A DNA stretch of 64,000 nucleotides from Clostridia bacterium (GTDB lineage: Bacteria > Bacillota > Clostridia > Oscillospirales > Acutalibacteraceae). Shown here piece after piece: positions 42,843 through 50,511 of this stretch. Numbering within the stretch: position 1 is the stretch's first letter; each line of letters begins with the position of its first letter. Under the pieces are notes generated by a model. That model searched no databases, was not told the origin of the DNA, and saw only the letters and a list, made by a program, of their open reading frames with translations. The position numbers were made by a program, and so were the translations under genes. The stretch is taken from contig JAFQRA010000018.1 of the NCBI GenBank assembly GCA_017410325.1, positions 1-64,000 on the forward strand. The letters run 5' to 3'.

Positions 42843-43988
42843 ATGAACAAATTTGTACTTAACGAAACTTCCTACCACGGCGCAGGCGCAATTGCTGCAA
42901 TTCCGGACGAAATCAAGGCAAGAGGCTACAAGAAGGCTTTTGTTGCTTCCGACCCCGACCTTATCAAGTTCGGCATTACCGCAAAGGTTACAGACCTTCT
43001 CGACAAGGCTGAAATTCCCTACGCTGTATATTCCGATATCAAGCCCAATCCCACAATCGAGAACGTTCAGAACGGTGTTGCTGCTTACAAGGCGGCAGAG
43101 GCTGACTGTATCGTAGCTATCGGCGGCGGTTCTTCGATGGATACCGCAAAGGCTATCGGTATCATTATTACAAACCCCGAATTTGAGGATGTACGTTCTC
43201 TTGAGGGTGTTGCACCCACCAAGAATCCCTGCGCTCCCATCATCGCCGTTCCCACAACGGCAGGTACTGCAGCAGAGGTTACAATCAACTATGTTATTAC
43301 CGATGTTGAAAAGAAGCGTAAGTTTGTCTGCGTTGACGTTCACGATATTCCCGTAGTAGCTGTTGTTGACCCCGATATGATGGCTTCAATGCCCGCAGGC
43401 CTCACCGCCGCAACGGGTATGGATGCTCTTACTCACGCTATTGAAGGCTACATCACCAAGGGTGCATGGGAGCTTTCCGATATGTTCCACATCAAGGCTA
43501 TCGAGGTTATTGCAAAGAGCCTTCGCGGCGCTGTAAAGAACGAGAAGGAAGGCCGCGACGGTATGGCTCTGGGCCAGTACATTGCAGGTATGGGCTTCTC
43601 AAACGTAGGTCTCGGTGTAGACCACTCAATGGCTCACACTCTTTCCGCTTATTACGATATGCCTCACGGTAAGGCTTGCGCAACTCTTCTTCCCGCGGTT
43701 ATGGCTTTCAACGCTCCCGCAACAGGTGAGAAGTACCGTGACATTGCAAAGGCAATGGGTGTTGAGGGTGTCGATGCTATGAGTATTGAGGATGCAAGAA
43801 ACGCCGCTGTCGAGGCTGTGCGTCAGCTTGCAGAGGATGTCGGTATTGTTACAAGCCTTAAGGGTGTTGTTAAGGAAGAAGACGTCAAGGCTCTTGCCGC
43901 AGACGCTTTTGCCGACGCTTGCCGTCCCGGTAACCCCAGGGATATCAGCGTTGAGGAGATTGAGGCACTCTACAGAAGCCTTATGTAA
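42843..43988 (+). CDS. fucO: Lactaldehyde reductase (iron-dependent alcohol dehydrogenase)
   Basis: 381-aa group III alcohol dehydrogenase reducing L-lactaldehyde to 1,2-propanediol with NADH, the last step of fucose and rhamnose fermentation. It reads closely like E. coli FucO throughout, e.g. NETSYHGAGAI, AIGGGSSMDTAKAIGI, VPTTAGTAAEVTINYVI, DALTHAIEGYITKGAW, GMGFSNVGLGV and GEKYRDIA. Fe2+ ligands: Asp before the second half and His in DALTHA, DHSMAH and MPHGKA. Codon choice is strongly biased, implying high expression. AAGGTG precedes ATG 42843. Its end is 60 bases before the rpsB promoter. Confidence 0.93.
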   Translation: MNKFVLNETSYHGAGAIAAIPDEIKARGYKKAFVASDPDLIKFGITAKVTDLLDKAEIPYAVYSDIKPNPTIENVQNGVAAYKAAEADCIVAIGGGSSMDTAKAIGIIITNPEFEDVRSLEGVAPTKNPCAPIIAVPTTAGTAAEVTINYVITDVEKKRKFVCVDVHDIPVVAVVDPDMMASMPAGLTAATGMDALTHAIEGYITKGAWELSDMFHIKAIEVIAKSLRGAVKNEKEGRDGMALGQYIAGMGFSNVGLGVDHSMAHTLSAYYDMPHGKACATLLPAVMAFNAPATGEKYRDIAKAMGVEGVDAMSIEDARNAAVEAVRQLAEDVGIVTSLKGVVKEEDVKALAADAFADACRPGNPRDISVEEIEALYRSLM

Positions 43989-44040
43989 ATATTAGCTAAT
44001 AATATTATAAAAATATTTTCATTTTTATAGCAAAAAACAC

Positions 44041-44079
44041 TTGAAAATGCACGGGCAATGTGGTATAATTGCCCGTGCA
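44041..44079 (+). promoter_or_regulatory. rpsB promoter overlapped by a 12-bp palindrome
   Basis: TTGAAA (44041-44046) and TATAAT (44064-44069) with a 17-base spacer. A perfect inverted repeat (44048-44059 and 44068-44079, arms TGCACGGGCAAT/ATTGCCCGTGCA) encloses the -10 box. It may be the fucO terminator placed on top of the promoter, or an operator. Confidence 0.8.
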
Positions 44080-44185
44080 TTTCGCACGTGGAGTGGTCCT
44101 GCCGAAGTGCAGTCGGTCACGGAATCGTCTGTTCGGTAAATTCAAAACAGCTCCACGGAGGAAAAACTAAGGAGGAAAAAACACA
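44080..44185 (+). promoter_or_regulatory. Structured rpsB leader
   Basis: CGTGGAG (44087-44093) can pair with CTCCACG (44151-44157), closing a domain that contains a CCGA/TCGG hairpin (near 44102-44116) and a short ACG/CGT stem. The ribosome site AAGGAGG follows. A protein-binding autoregulatory leader (S2 on its own message) is plausible. Confidence 0.55.
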
Positions 44186-44908
44186 ATGGCAACAGTATCA
44201 ATGAAGCAGCTCCTCGAAGCTGGCGTACACTTCGGTCACCAGACCAGAAGATGGAACCCCAAAATGGCTCCCTACATCTTCGCAGAGCGCAACGGCATCT
44301 ACATCATCGACCTTCAGAAGACAGTCAAGAAGCTCGATGAGGCCTACAAGTTCGTAGCAGACATCGCAGCAGATGGCGGCGAAATCCTTTTCGTCGGCAC
44401 AAAGAAGCAGGCTCAGGACTCCGTCCGTGAGGAAGCTATCCGTTGCGGTATGCCCTTTGTCAACGCTCGTTGGCTCGGCGGTATGCTCACAAACTTCAAG
44501 ACAATCCAGAAGAGAATCAAGAGACTTGCTCAGCTCAAGAATATGGAGGCTGACGGCACATTCGATCTCCTTCCCAAGAAGGAAGTTGTTCAGCTCAAGC
44601 TCGAAATCGAAAAGCTTGAGAAGTTTATGGGCGGTATCACAGGCATGAAGAAGCAGCCCGCTGCAATGTTTGTTGTTGACCCCCGCAAGGAAAAGAACGC
44701 AGTAGCTGAAGCAAAGAGACTCGGTATCCCCGTAGTAGCTATTGTTGACACAAACTGTGACCCCGATGAAATCGACTACGTAATTCCCGGTAACGACGAT
44801 GCTATCCGTGCCGTTAAGCTCATCGCTGCAGAAATGGCAAACGCTGTTCTCGAAGGCAGACAGGGCGAGCAGGTTGTTGCTGAAGAAGCAGAAGAAGCTG
44901 CTGAATAA
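44186..44908 (+). CDS. rpsB: 30S ribosomal protein S2
   Basis: 240-aa S2 protein of the small-subunit head-body junction. Opening [27 protein letters not shown] is the universal S2 start (given here in pieces: [18 protein letters not shown]), followed by [41 protein letters not shown] and [17 protein letters not shown] lies nine bases before ATG 44186. Codon usage is highly biased. Followed by tsf after 45 bases. Confidence 0.97.
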   Translation: MATVSMKQLLEAGVHFGHQTRRWNPKMAPYIFAERNGIYIIDLQKTVKKLDEAYKFVADIAADGGEILFVGTKKQAQDSVREEAIRCGMPFVNARWLGGMLTNFKTIQKRIKRLAQLKNMEADGTFDLLPKKEVVQLKLEIEKLEKFMGGITGMKKQPAAMFVVDPRKEKNAVAEAKRLGIPVVAIVDTNCDPDEIDYVIPGNDDAIRAVKLIAAEMANAVLEGRQGEQVVAEEAEEAAE

Positions 44909-44953
44909 TTAATATTGTATTAAATCTTACTAATATATAGGAGGATAATCACT

Positions 44954-46054
44954 ATGGCATTTACAGCTAAAGACGTACAGGCTCTTCGTGAGAAGACCGG
45001 CGTTGGTATGATGGACTGCAAAAAGGCTCTCGCTGCAACAGACGGCGATATGGAAAAGGCAATTGACTTCCTCAGAGAAAAGGGCCTTGCTGCTGCCACA
45101 AAGAAGGCAAGCAGAATTGCTGCTGAAGGTATGGTTTATCCCTACTACGATGCTGACAAGAACGTTGGCGTTATTGTTGAAGTTAACGCAGAAACAGACT
45201 TCGTTGCAAAGAACGATAAGTTCACAACATTCGTAAAGGCTGTTGCAAGAACAGTTGTTAACGATGCTCCCGCTGATCTCGATGCTCTTCTTGCTTGCAA
45301 GCTTGACGGCAGCGACAGAACAGTTCAGGAAAACCTTCAGGACAACATCCTCTCCATCGGTGAGAACCAGAAGGTTCGCCGTTTCGAGAGAGTTGAGGGT
45401 GTTTGCGCAACTTATATCCACGGCGGCGGCTCCGTTGGTGTTCTTGTTAAGTTCGATACAGACCTTCCTGCAGACAACGCAGATTTTGTTGCTATGGGTA
45501 AGAACGTTGCAATGCAGGTTGCAGCTATGAACCCCGAATACCTCAGCAAGGAAGATATTTCCGATGAAGAGCTTGCTAAGATGAAGTCTATCACAATCGA
45601 CAGCTCACTCAACAAGCCCGAATCTCTTCCCAAGCCCATCCTCAGAAAGCTCTTTGAGAAGTGCGTAAGCGAAAAGCTCTTCAGCGATGAGGACATTGCA
45701 GCTTACGAAGCACAGAAGAACAACAACTTCCTCTTCAACTTCCTTTCCAAGGAAGCAGTTGCAACACTTGCTCAGCTCGCAGTTGCAGGTAAAGAAGAGT
45801 ATGTTAACGATAAGATCTTCTCCGGCGCTGTTGAGGGCCGTATCAAGAAGCAGCTCAAGGAAATCTGCCTTCTTGACCAGCAGTTCGTTCGTTCCGACCT
45901 TTTCGACGGCACAGTAGGCGGCTATATTGCTGACGTTGCCAAGAAGCTCGGTGCAAACATCCAGATTGCAGGTATGGTTCGCTTCGGTAAGGGCGAAGGC
46001 CTTGAAAAGAGAGAAGACAATTTCGCAGACGAAATTGCAAAGATGGTTAAGTAA
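44954..46054 (+). CDS. tsf: Elongation factor Ts with an internal insertion
   Basis: 366-aa nucleotide exchange factor for EF-Tu. The UBA-like N-terminal domain (VQALREKTGVGMMDCKKALA, residues 8-27), the core beginning VEVNAETDFVAKND (TDFV motif that displaces Mg2+ in EF-Tu) and the C-terminal GLEKREDNFADEI are all present. Between YLSKEDISDEE (about residue 196) and VEGRIKKQLKEICLLDQQFV (about 293) there are roughly 50 residues more than in the usual 280-310 aa protein, around KPILRKLFEKCVSEKLF and AYEAQKNNNFLFNFL. AGGAGG precedes ATG 44954. Confidence 0.95.
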   Translation: MAFTAKDVQALREKTGVGMMDCKKALAATDGDMEKAIDFLREKGLAAATKKASRIAAEGMVYPYYDADKNVGVIVEVNAETDFVAKNDKFTTFVKAVARTVVNDAPADLDALLACKLDGSDRTVQENLQDNILSIGENQKVRRFERVEGVCATYIHGGGSVGVLVKFDTDLPADNADFVAMGKNVAMQVAAMNPEYLSKEDISDEELAKMKSITIDSSLNKPESLPKPILRKLFEKCVSEKLFSDEDIAAYEAQKNNNFLFNFLSKEAVATLAQLAVAGKEEYVNDKIFSGAVEGRIKKQLKEICLLDQQFVRSDLFDGTVGGYIADVAKKLGANIQIAGMVRFGKGEGLEKREDNFADEIAKMVK

Positions 46055-46079
46055 TTAACCGATAGATAATAAAAAATTA

Positions 46080-46112
46080 ACGGAGAATGGCTCATGCTGT
46101 TCTCCGTTTTTT
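46080..46112 (+). terminator. Terminator of rpsB-tsf
   Basis: ACGGAGAA/TTCTCCGT hairpin (46080-46087 and 46100-46107) followed by TTTTTTT. Confidence 0.9.
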
Positions 46113-46124
46113 TATATAAAATTA

Positions 46125-46156
46125 CCGCCATCTTCACCAATGAAGATGGCGGCGTT
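46125..46156 (-). terminator. Terminator of the GPH-ArsC-like operon
   Basis: Perfect 12-bp hairpin (46125-46136 and 46141-46152) with T-rich sequence on both sides, 20 bases after the minus-strand stop at 46172. Confidence 0.8.
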
Positions 46157-46171
46157 TTATAGATTGCCGTG

Positions 46172-46513
46172 TTATTCCCAGGTTTTCCAAATATCGGGCT
46201 GATAACCGATTGTAGCTTTCTTGCCGTTGCGCACTATCGGAGTTTTGAACAGGGCAGGGTTTTCGAGCAGCTTTTCTTCTTTGGCTTCAACCGAAGCAAG
46301 ATACTCTATAAAAAGCTCCTCATACAGCTTGGACTGCTTGTCAACAAGATTTTCAAAGCCTCCGACAGCGGATTTAACGCTTTGGTATTCGCCTTTGCTC
46401 ATACCGAATTTTGCAACGTCTATCATCTGGAATTTTATTCTTCGTTCCTTGAAATAACGCTCTGCTTTCTTTGTGTCAAAGCACTTTGACTTACCGAATA
46501 TCTGTATATTCAT
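46172..46513 (-). CDS. ArsC/Spx-family thioredoxin-fold protein
   Basis: 113-aa protein of the arsenate-reductase-like group. IQIFGKSKCFDTKKAERYF holds the single catalytic-type Cys (residue 10), then FQMIDVAKFGMSK and ALFKTPIVRNGKKATIGYQPDIW with the conserved Thr-Pro and Arg. Single-Cys ArsC-like proteins may reduce arsenate with thiol partners, or, like Spx (which has CxxC), bind RNA polymerase; with only one Cys here a YffB-like role is more likely. Its start is two bases from the stop of the GPH symporter, so they are co-transcribed. Confidence 0.82.
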   Translation of the reverse strand: MNIQIFGKSKCFDTKKAERYFKERRIKFQMIDVAKFGMSKGEYQSVKSAVGGFENLVDKQSKLYEELFIEYLASVEAKEEKLLENPALFKTPIVRNGKKATIGYQPDIWKTWE

Positions 46514-46514
46514 A

Positions 46515-48011
46515 TCAGTTTTCCTTATTGTTGAGTGTTTTCATCGAGCGCTTTGCGTTGAGCTCGGCAAGCATATTCTCGCGGAATTTGCCGTGAACGT
46601 TAAAGAAAATGTTTGCAAAGCCGTAGCCGAAGCGGGCAATTGCAGGGGCGATACAGAATATTGCCCAGATGCCGTGGAGAATATCAGGGTCAGTATGGGG
46701 CACGAGGTTGCCTGCAATATCCTTGATGGGGGTGTAGTGGATAAATTCAAGCACGAGACCCGAAAGAGCGCCGACAAGCGTGCCGGAAAGCTTTGTTACG
46801 TAGCCCTGTACGGCGTTGACAAGACCTTCGTTTCTTACACCGGATTTCCATTCAAGATAGTCGTACACGTCACCCTGGAGTACGGGGCCGCAAACGCCCA
46901 TAAGGCAGTTGGGCAGACCGCAGATTGTGAGCATTATTATTACAAAGGCAAAGTTTGCGATGTTGAAATCATCACCGAACGGTTTGTAGCCTATAAGGTA
47001 AAGAGTTGTGTATGCAACACCTGCAAATATACCGCCGAAAATTGCACAGCTTCTTGCACCGAAACGCCTGATAAGCTTAGGGGCAAGCGGAGTTATAATG
47101 TAGTTGGGAATGCCCGTGAAAAGGCCGCAGATTGTGCCGTTTGTAAGCTTGCCCGTACAGTTGAGCCAGAAAAGGCTTTCGTTTGCGCCGCCAATGCCCT
47201 TGACGCTGGCAAAAAACGACGAAAGAATTACGATGAACAAAGGACGGTTGCTGACAGTATACTTGATTGATTGGAATATGGAAACGTTTTCCATATCCTC
47301 TTTGGAAGCAATCGGAACTCTTTCCTTGATGTTGCGGAACGCAAAAACAGAGCAAAGAACAAGTATGCCTACGAAGAACAGTGCAAAACCGCCGTAGATA
47401 CCCTCCTGAGACCAGCCGGTAAGTCCGGGCAGGAAATCAACGGTTATCGGCACCATTGACGGAATCCACACACCGAACAATTCTACGAACTTCTGTACGG
47501 TGATAAGGTTGTTTCTCTCGTTGAGGTTTGGCGTTATGTTATAAAGCAGAATTGTCCAGGCGTTGTAATAAGACCAGCCGATGCTGTTGAGTATGCTGAT
47601 TATAATTGCATAAACGGGTCTGTATGCCATGGGAATGGCATACGGAACAAGGAAGAACAGCATTGTACATATAGCCCAAATAGGCATCGGCAGAATAAGA
47701 AACGGGCGAAGTCTGCCCCAGCGTGTTCTCATTCGGTCTATAACAATACCCGAAAGCGGGTCATCAAGAGCGTCCCATATACTTGTAATTGCGTTCATTG
47801 AAGCAATTGCCGAGCCGGAAAGGCCCGTGTAGTTGAGCAGGAAATATTGCTTCCAAGTATCAACGTAAGAATTCAGGTTTTTTGTACCGTATGACGTCAA
47901 GACGTAGGCAGCGATTTCTTTGGGGGTTAAGAATCTTCGGTTCTGTTTGTCAAGCACTGGTGCCTGAGCGGGCTCTATTGTTTCAAGAACCGGGGAGTTG
48001 TTGGCCTGCAT
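46515..48011 (-). CDS. GPH-family sugar symporter (MFS), second copy
   Basis: 498-aa 12-helix transporter related to the protein at 15309-16946. Landmarks: YVLTSYGTKNLNSYVDTWKQYFLL near the start (read in two parts: YVLTSYGTKNL and VDTWKQYFLL), ITSIWDALDDPLSGIVIDR with the cation-site Asp residues, RTRWGRLRPFL, and GGANESLFWLNC. The substrate is unknown. Promoter TTGAAA/TATTAT with a 17-base spacer at 48067-48095. The divergent gene starts the 48233 complex; a metabolic link is not evident. Confidence 0.85.
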   Translation of the reverse strand: MQANNSPVLETIEPAQAPVLDKQNRRFLTPKEIAAYVLTSYGTKNLNSYVDTWKQYFLLNYTGLSGSAIASMNAITSIWDALDDPLSGIVIDRMRTRWGRLRPFLILPMPIWAICTMLFFLVPYAIPMAYRPVYAIIISILNSIGWSYYNAWTILLYNITPNLNERNNLITVQKFVELFGVWIPSMVPITVDFLPGLTGWSQEGIYGGFALFFVGILVLCSVFAFRNIKERVPIASKEDMENVSIFQSIKYTVSNRPLFIVILSSFFASVKGIGGANESLFWLNCTGKLTNGTICGLFTGIPNYIITPLAPKLIRRFGARSCAIFGGIFAGVAYTTLYLIGYKPFGDDFNIANFAFVIIMLTICGLPNCLMGVCGPVLQGDVYDYLEWKSGVRNEGLVNAVQGYVTKLSGTLVGALSGLVLEFIHYTPIKDIAGNLVPHTDPDILHGIWAIFCIAPAIARFGYGFANIFFNVHGKFRENMLAELNAKRSMKTLNNKEN

Positions 48012-48066
48012 TTCTTCACCTCTAGTCAGAATTGTGTAATATGTAATCTGAATATTAACCTTTAAA

Positions 48067-48095
48067 ATAATAACATATACTTATAATTCTTTCAA
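48067..48095 (-). promoter_or_regulatory. Promoter of the GPH symporter-ArsC-like operon
   Basis: TTGAAA (48090-48095) and TATTAT (48067-48072) on the minus strand, 17-base spacer. Confidence 0.7.
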
Positions 48096-48174
48096 TAGAA
48101 ATTTTTATTATTTCTGATTAGAAAAAATCAGTATAATTAATTTCTTATTACATTTAATTGCTTCCTTAAAAGAC

Positions 48175-48202
48175 TTGATTATTTCAGCGGAAGGAGTATA
48201 AT
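48175..48202 (+). promoter_or_regulatory. Promoter of the NuoEF-like complex operon
   Basis: TTGATT (48175-48180) and TATAAT (48197-48202), 16-base spacer, 30 bases before the first start. Confidence 0.65.
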
Positions 48203-48232
48203 TAACTTTGTATTTTAAATTGGAGTGATTTT

Positions 48233-48739
48233 ATGTCTTGTAACTGTTCTTGCGGCAAGAGTGATTTGTCCTTGCTCAATGATACACTTGAACATTATGC
48301 CGCAATACCCGGCAGTCTTATTACAATTCTTCAGAAGGCTCAGGGGATATACGGCTATCTTCCGGCCGATGTGCTTAATCACATCGCAGATAAAACGGGA
48401 ATTCCTGCCGCTAAGGTCTTCGGCGTGGCAACATTCTATACTCAGTTCAGATTCAAGCCTGTCGGCAAGTATCTGATTATGCTTTGCCAGGGTACTGCCT
48501 GCCACGTTAACGGCTCGCTTATGCTGGAAAAAACAATATTTGATACTCTCGGCATCAAGGACGGCGAAACAACCGAGGACGGTTTGTTTACCCTCAAAAA
48601 CGTTGCCTGCCTCGGCTGCTGCTCGCTTTCACCCGTTATGATGATTAACGATGAAACCTACGGCTCTCTTACCCCGCAGAAGGTAAGGGGAATTATTGCC
48701 CGTCTTAAGGATGAGGCGCTTAAGGAGGCGGCTGAATAA
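48233..48739 (+). CDS. NuoE-like [2Fe-2S] subunit of an electron-bifurcating complex
   Basis: 168-aa thioredoxin-like ferredoxin subunit. Helical N-terminal part PGSLITILQKAQGIYGYLP, then GVATFYTQFRFKPVGKYLIMLCQGTACHVNGS with the first two cluster Cys, and ACLGCCSLSPVM with the second two (CxxxxC ... CLGC pattern of HydC/HndA/StnA proteins). Connects the NADH-binding subunit to the electron network. ATG 48233 has GGAGTG upstream. Its last codon overlaps the next start (TGA within ATGA type arrangement), showing coupling. First of three genes with the subunit plan of the Stn-type bifurcating transhydrogenase. Confidence 0.9.
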   Translation: MSCNCSCGKSDLSLLNDTLEHYAAIPGSLITILQKAQGIYGYLPADVLNHIADKTGIPAAKVFGVATFYTQFRFKPVGKYLIMLCQGTACHVNGSLMLEKTIFDTLGIKDGETTEDGLFTLKNVACLGCCSLSPVMMINDETYGSLTPQKVRGIIARLKDEALKEAAE

Positions 48740-50496
48740 TGATTACCGTTAAAGTCGGACAGGGCAGCTGCGGCATTTCCGCAGGTGCAGGTAAGGTTTT
48801 CAACAGCCTTAAAAATATAATATCGGAACAGAATATAAACGCAAATCTTTCGGTTACGGGCTGTATAGGTATGTGCTACCTTGAGCCTATTGTCGATATT
48901 TATAATGACGGTGTACTTGCGGCAAGACTGGTAAGAGTTACCGAAAACGATGCTCAGAGCATTGCCGCATATCTCACTGACGGCGATGTTTCAAAAATCG
49001 AAAACCTTCTTCTCAGTGATGAAGATAGAGTATTCCTTGATTCACAGACAAGAATTGCTCTTAACGGCTGCGGCGTTATTAATCCCGAAGAGATTGACGA
49101 TTATATTTCCAACGGCGGTTATACAGCACTTAAAAGGGCTCTTACCGAAATGACTCCCGAAACAGTTATTGAAGAAATAAAGATTTCGGGTCTTGCAGGC
49201 AGAGGCGGCGCAGGCTTCCCGACGTGGTTTAAATGGAACGCCGCAAGAAGCAGTCAGGGCGAAGAAAAATACCTCATCTGCAATGCGGACGAGGGTGACC
49301 CCGGCGCATTTATGGACAGAGCAGTAATTGAGAGCAACCCGCATAACCTTATTGAGGGTATGCTTATAGGCGCTTATGCAATAGGGGCTAAGGAAGCAAT
49401 TGTCTATGTCCGTGCCGAATATCCTCTTGCTATAATCAGGCTTGAACGTGCCATTGAACAGGCAAAGGAAAAGGGCATTGTCGGCGATAATATTTTCGGT
49501 ACCAAATTCTCATGTTCTTTCCGAATAAAAGCAGGTGCAGGTGCGTTTGTCTGCGGTGAGGAAACCGCTCTTATTGAGTCGCTCGAAGGCTCAAGAGGTA
49601 TGCCTCGCCTCAAACCTCCTTTCCCTGCACAGTCGGGCTATTGGCGTAAACCCTCAAATATCAATAATGTTGAAACCTTCGCCAACGTTTCGTGGATTAT
49701 CCGCAACGGCGGCGAAGAATTTGCAAAGCTCGGTACACCCGACAGCAAGGGTACCAAGGTTTTTGCAATTACGGGTAAAATCAAGCGCGGCGGTCTTGTT
49801 GAAGTGCCTATGGGTAAGAAGCTTTCCGACGTTATTTTTGATATCGGCGGAGGAATGAAGACCGATAAATCTTATAAATGCGTTCAGCTCGGCGGCCCTT
49901 CGGGCGGCTGTATTCCCGCCGATATGCAGGACACCGAAATTGATTATAAAAAGCTTTCCGCGACGGGCGCAATTATGGGCTCGGGCGGTATGGTTGTAAT
50001 GGATGAAAGCACCTGTATGGTCGGTATGGCACGCTTCTTCCTTGACTTTACCGCTAAAGAATCCTGCGGCAAGTGTACGCATTGCCGTATCGGCACGAAG
50101 CGCTTGCTCGAAATTCTTGACAGAATCTGTAAGGGCGAGGGCAAAGAAGGCGATATAGAACTGCTTGAAGAAACCTGCAATGAAATTAAGGCAGGTGCAC
50201 TCTGCGGTCTCGGTCAGACTGCGCCCAATCCCGTTCTTACAACAATTAAATATTACCGTGATGAATACGAGGCACATATTAATGAAAAGCGTTGCCCGGC
50301 AGGTGAGTGTATAGACCTTGTCAAGTACACTATCAATGAGGACAAGTGCATTGGCTGTTCACTCTGCAGTAAAAAGTGTCCCGTAGGTGCAATAAGCGGT
50401 GAAATAAAGAAGAAATTTACTATTGACACGGCTGTATGTATCAAGTGCGGTCAGTGTATGGATGCCTGCCGCTTCGGTGCGGTAGAGAAAAAGTAA
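48739..50496 (+). CDS. NuoF-like FMN/NADH subunit with extra ferredoxin domains
   Basis: 585-aa subunit of HydB/HndC/StnB type. N-terminal thioredoxin-like [2Fe-2S] domain (about 1-85, VGQGSCGISAGAGKVF and VTGCIGMCYLEP), NADH-FMN domain with SGLAGRGGAGFPTWFKW (about 148-164) and NADEGDPGAFMDRAV, GEETALIESLEGSRG, then the N3-type cluster motif ESCGKCTHCRIG with a later Cys in GALCGLG. Two C-terminal [4Fe-4S] sites: CIGCSLCSKKCPVG and CIKCGQCMDACRFG. FMN here is the bifurcation centre in related enzymes. Starts one base inside the previous gene; the third gene starts 15 bases after its end. Confidence 0.93.
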   Translation: MITVKVGQGSCGISAGAGKVFNSLKNIISEQNINANLSVTGCIGMCYLEPIVDIYNDGVLAARLVRVTENDAQSIAAYLTDGDVSKIENLLLSDEDRVFLDSQTRIALNGCGVINPEEIDDYISNGGYTALKRALTEMTPETVIEEIKISGLAGRGGAGFPTWFKWNAARSSQGEEKYLICNADEGDPGAFMDRAVIESNPHNLIEGMLIGAYAIGAKEAIVYVRAEYPLAIIRLERAIEQAKEKGIVGDNIFGTKFSCSFRIKAGAGAFVCGEETALIESLEGSRGMPRLKPPFPAQSGYWRKPSNINNVETFANVSWIIRNGGEEFAKLGTPDSKGTKVFAITGKIKRGGLVEVPMGKKLSDVIFDIGGGMKTDKSYKCVQLGGPSGGCIPADMQDTEIDYKKLSATGAIMGSGGMVVMDESTCMVGMARFFLDFTAKESCGKCTHCRIGTKRLLEILDRICKGEGKEGDIELLEETCNEIKAGALCGLGQTAPNPVLTTIKYYRDEYEAHINEKRCPAGECIDLVKYTINEDKCIGCSLCSKKCPVGAISGEIKKKFTIDTAVCIKCGQCMDACRFGAVEKK

Positions 50497-50511
50497 AGGA
50501 GGGGATTTGCA

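Noticed and set aside
46473-47270. Frame of 265 codons opposite the GPH symporter
   Set aside because: Cys/Val-rich antisense shadow without motifs; the minus strand encodes an evident 12-helix transporter.
49654-50277. Frame of 207 codons opposite the NuoF-like gene
   Set aside because: Antisense shadow of a strongly conserved flavoprotein.
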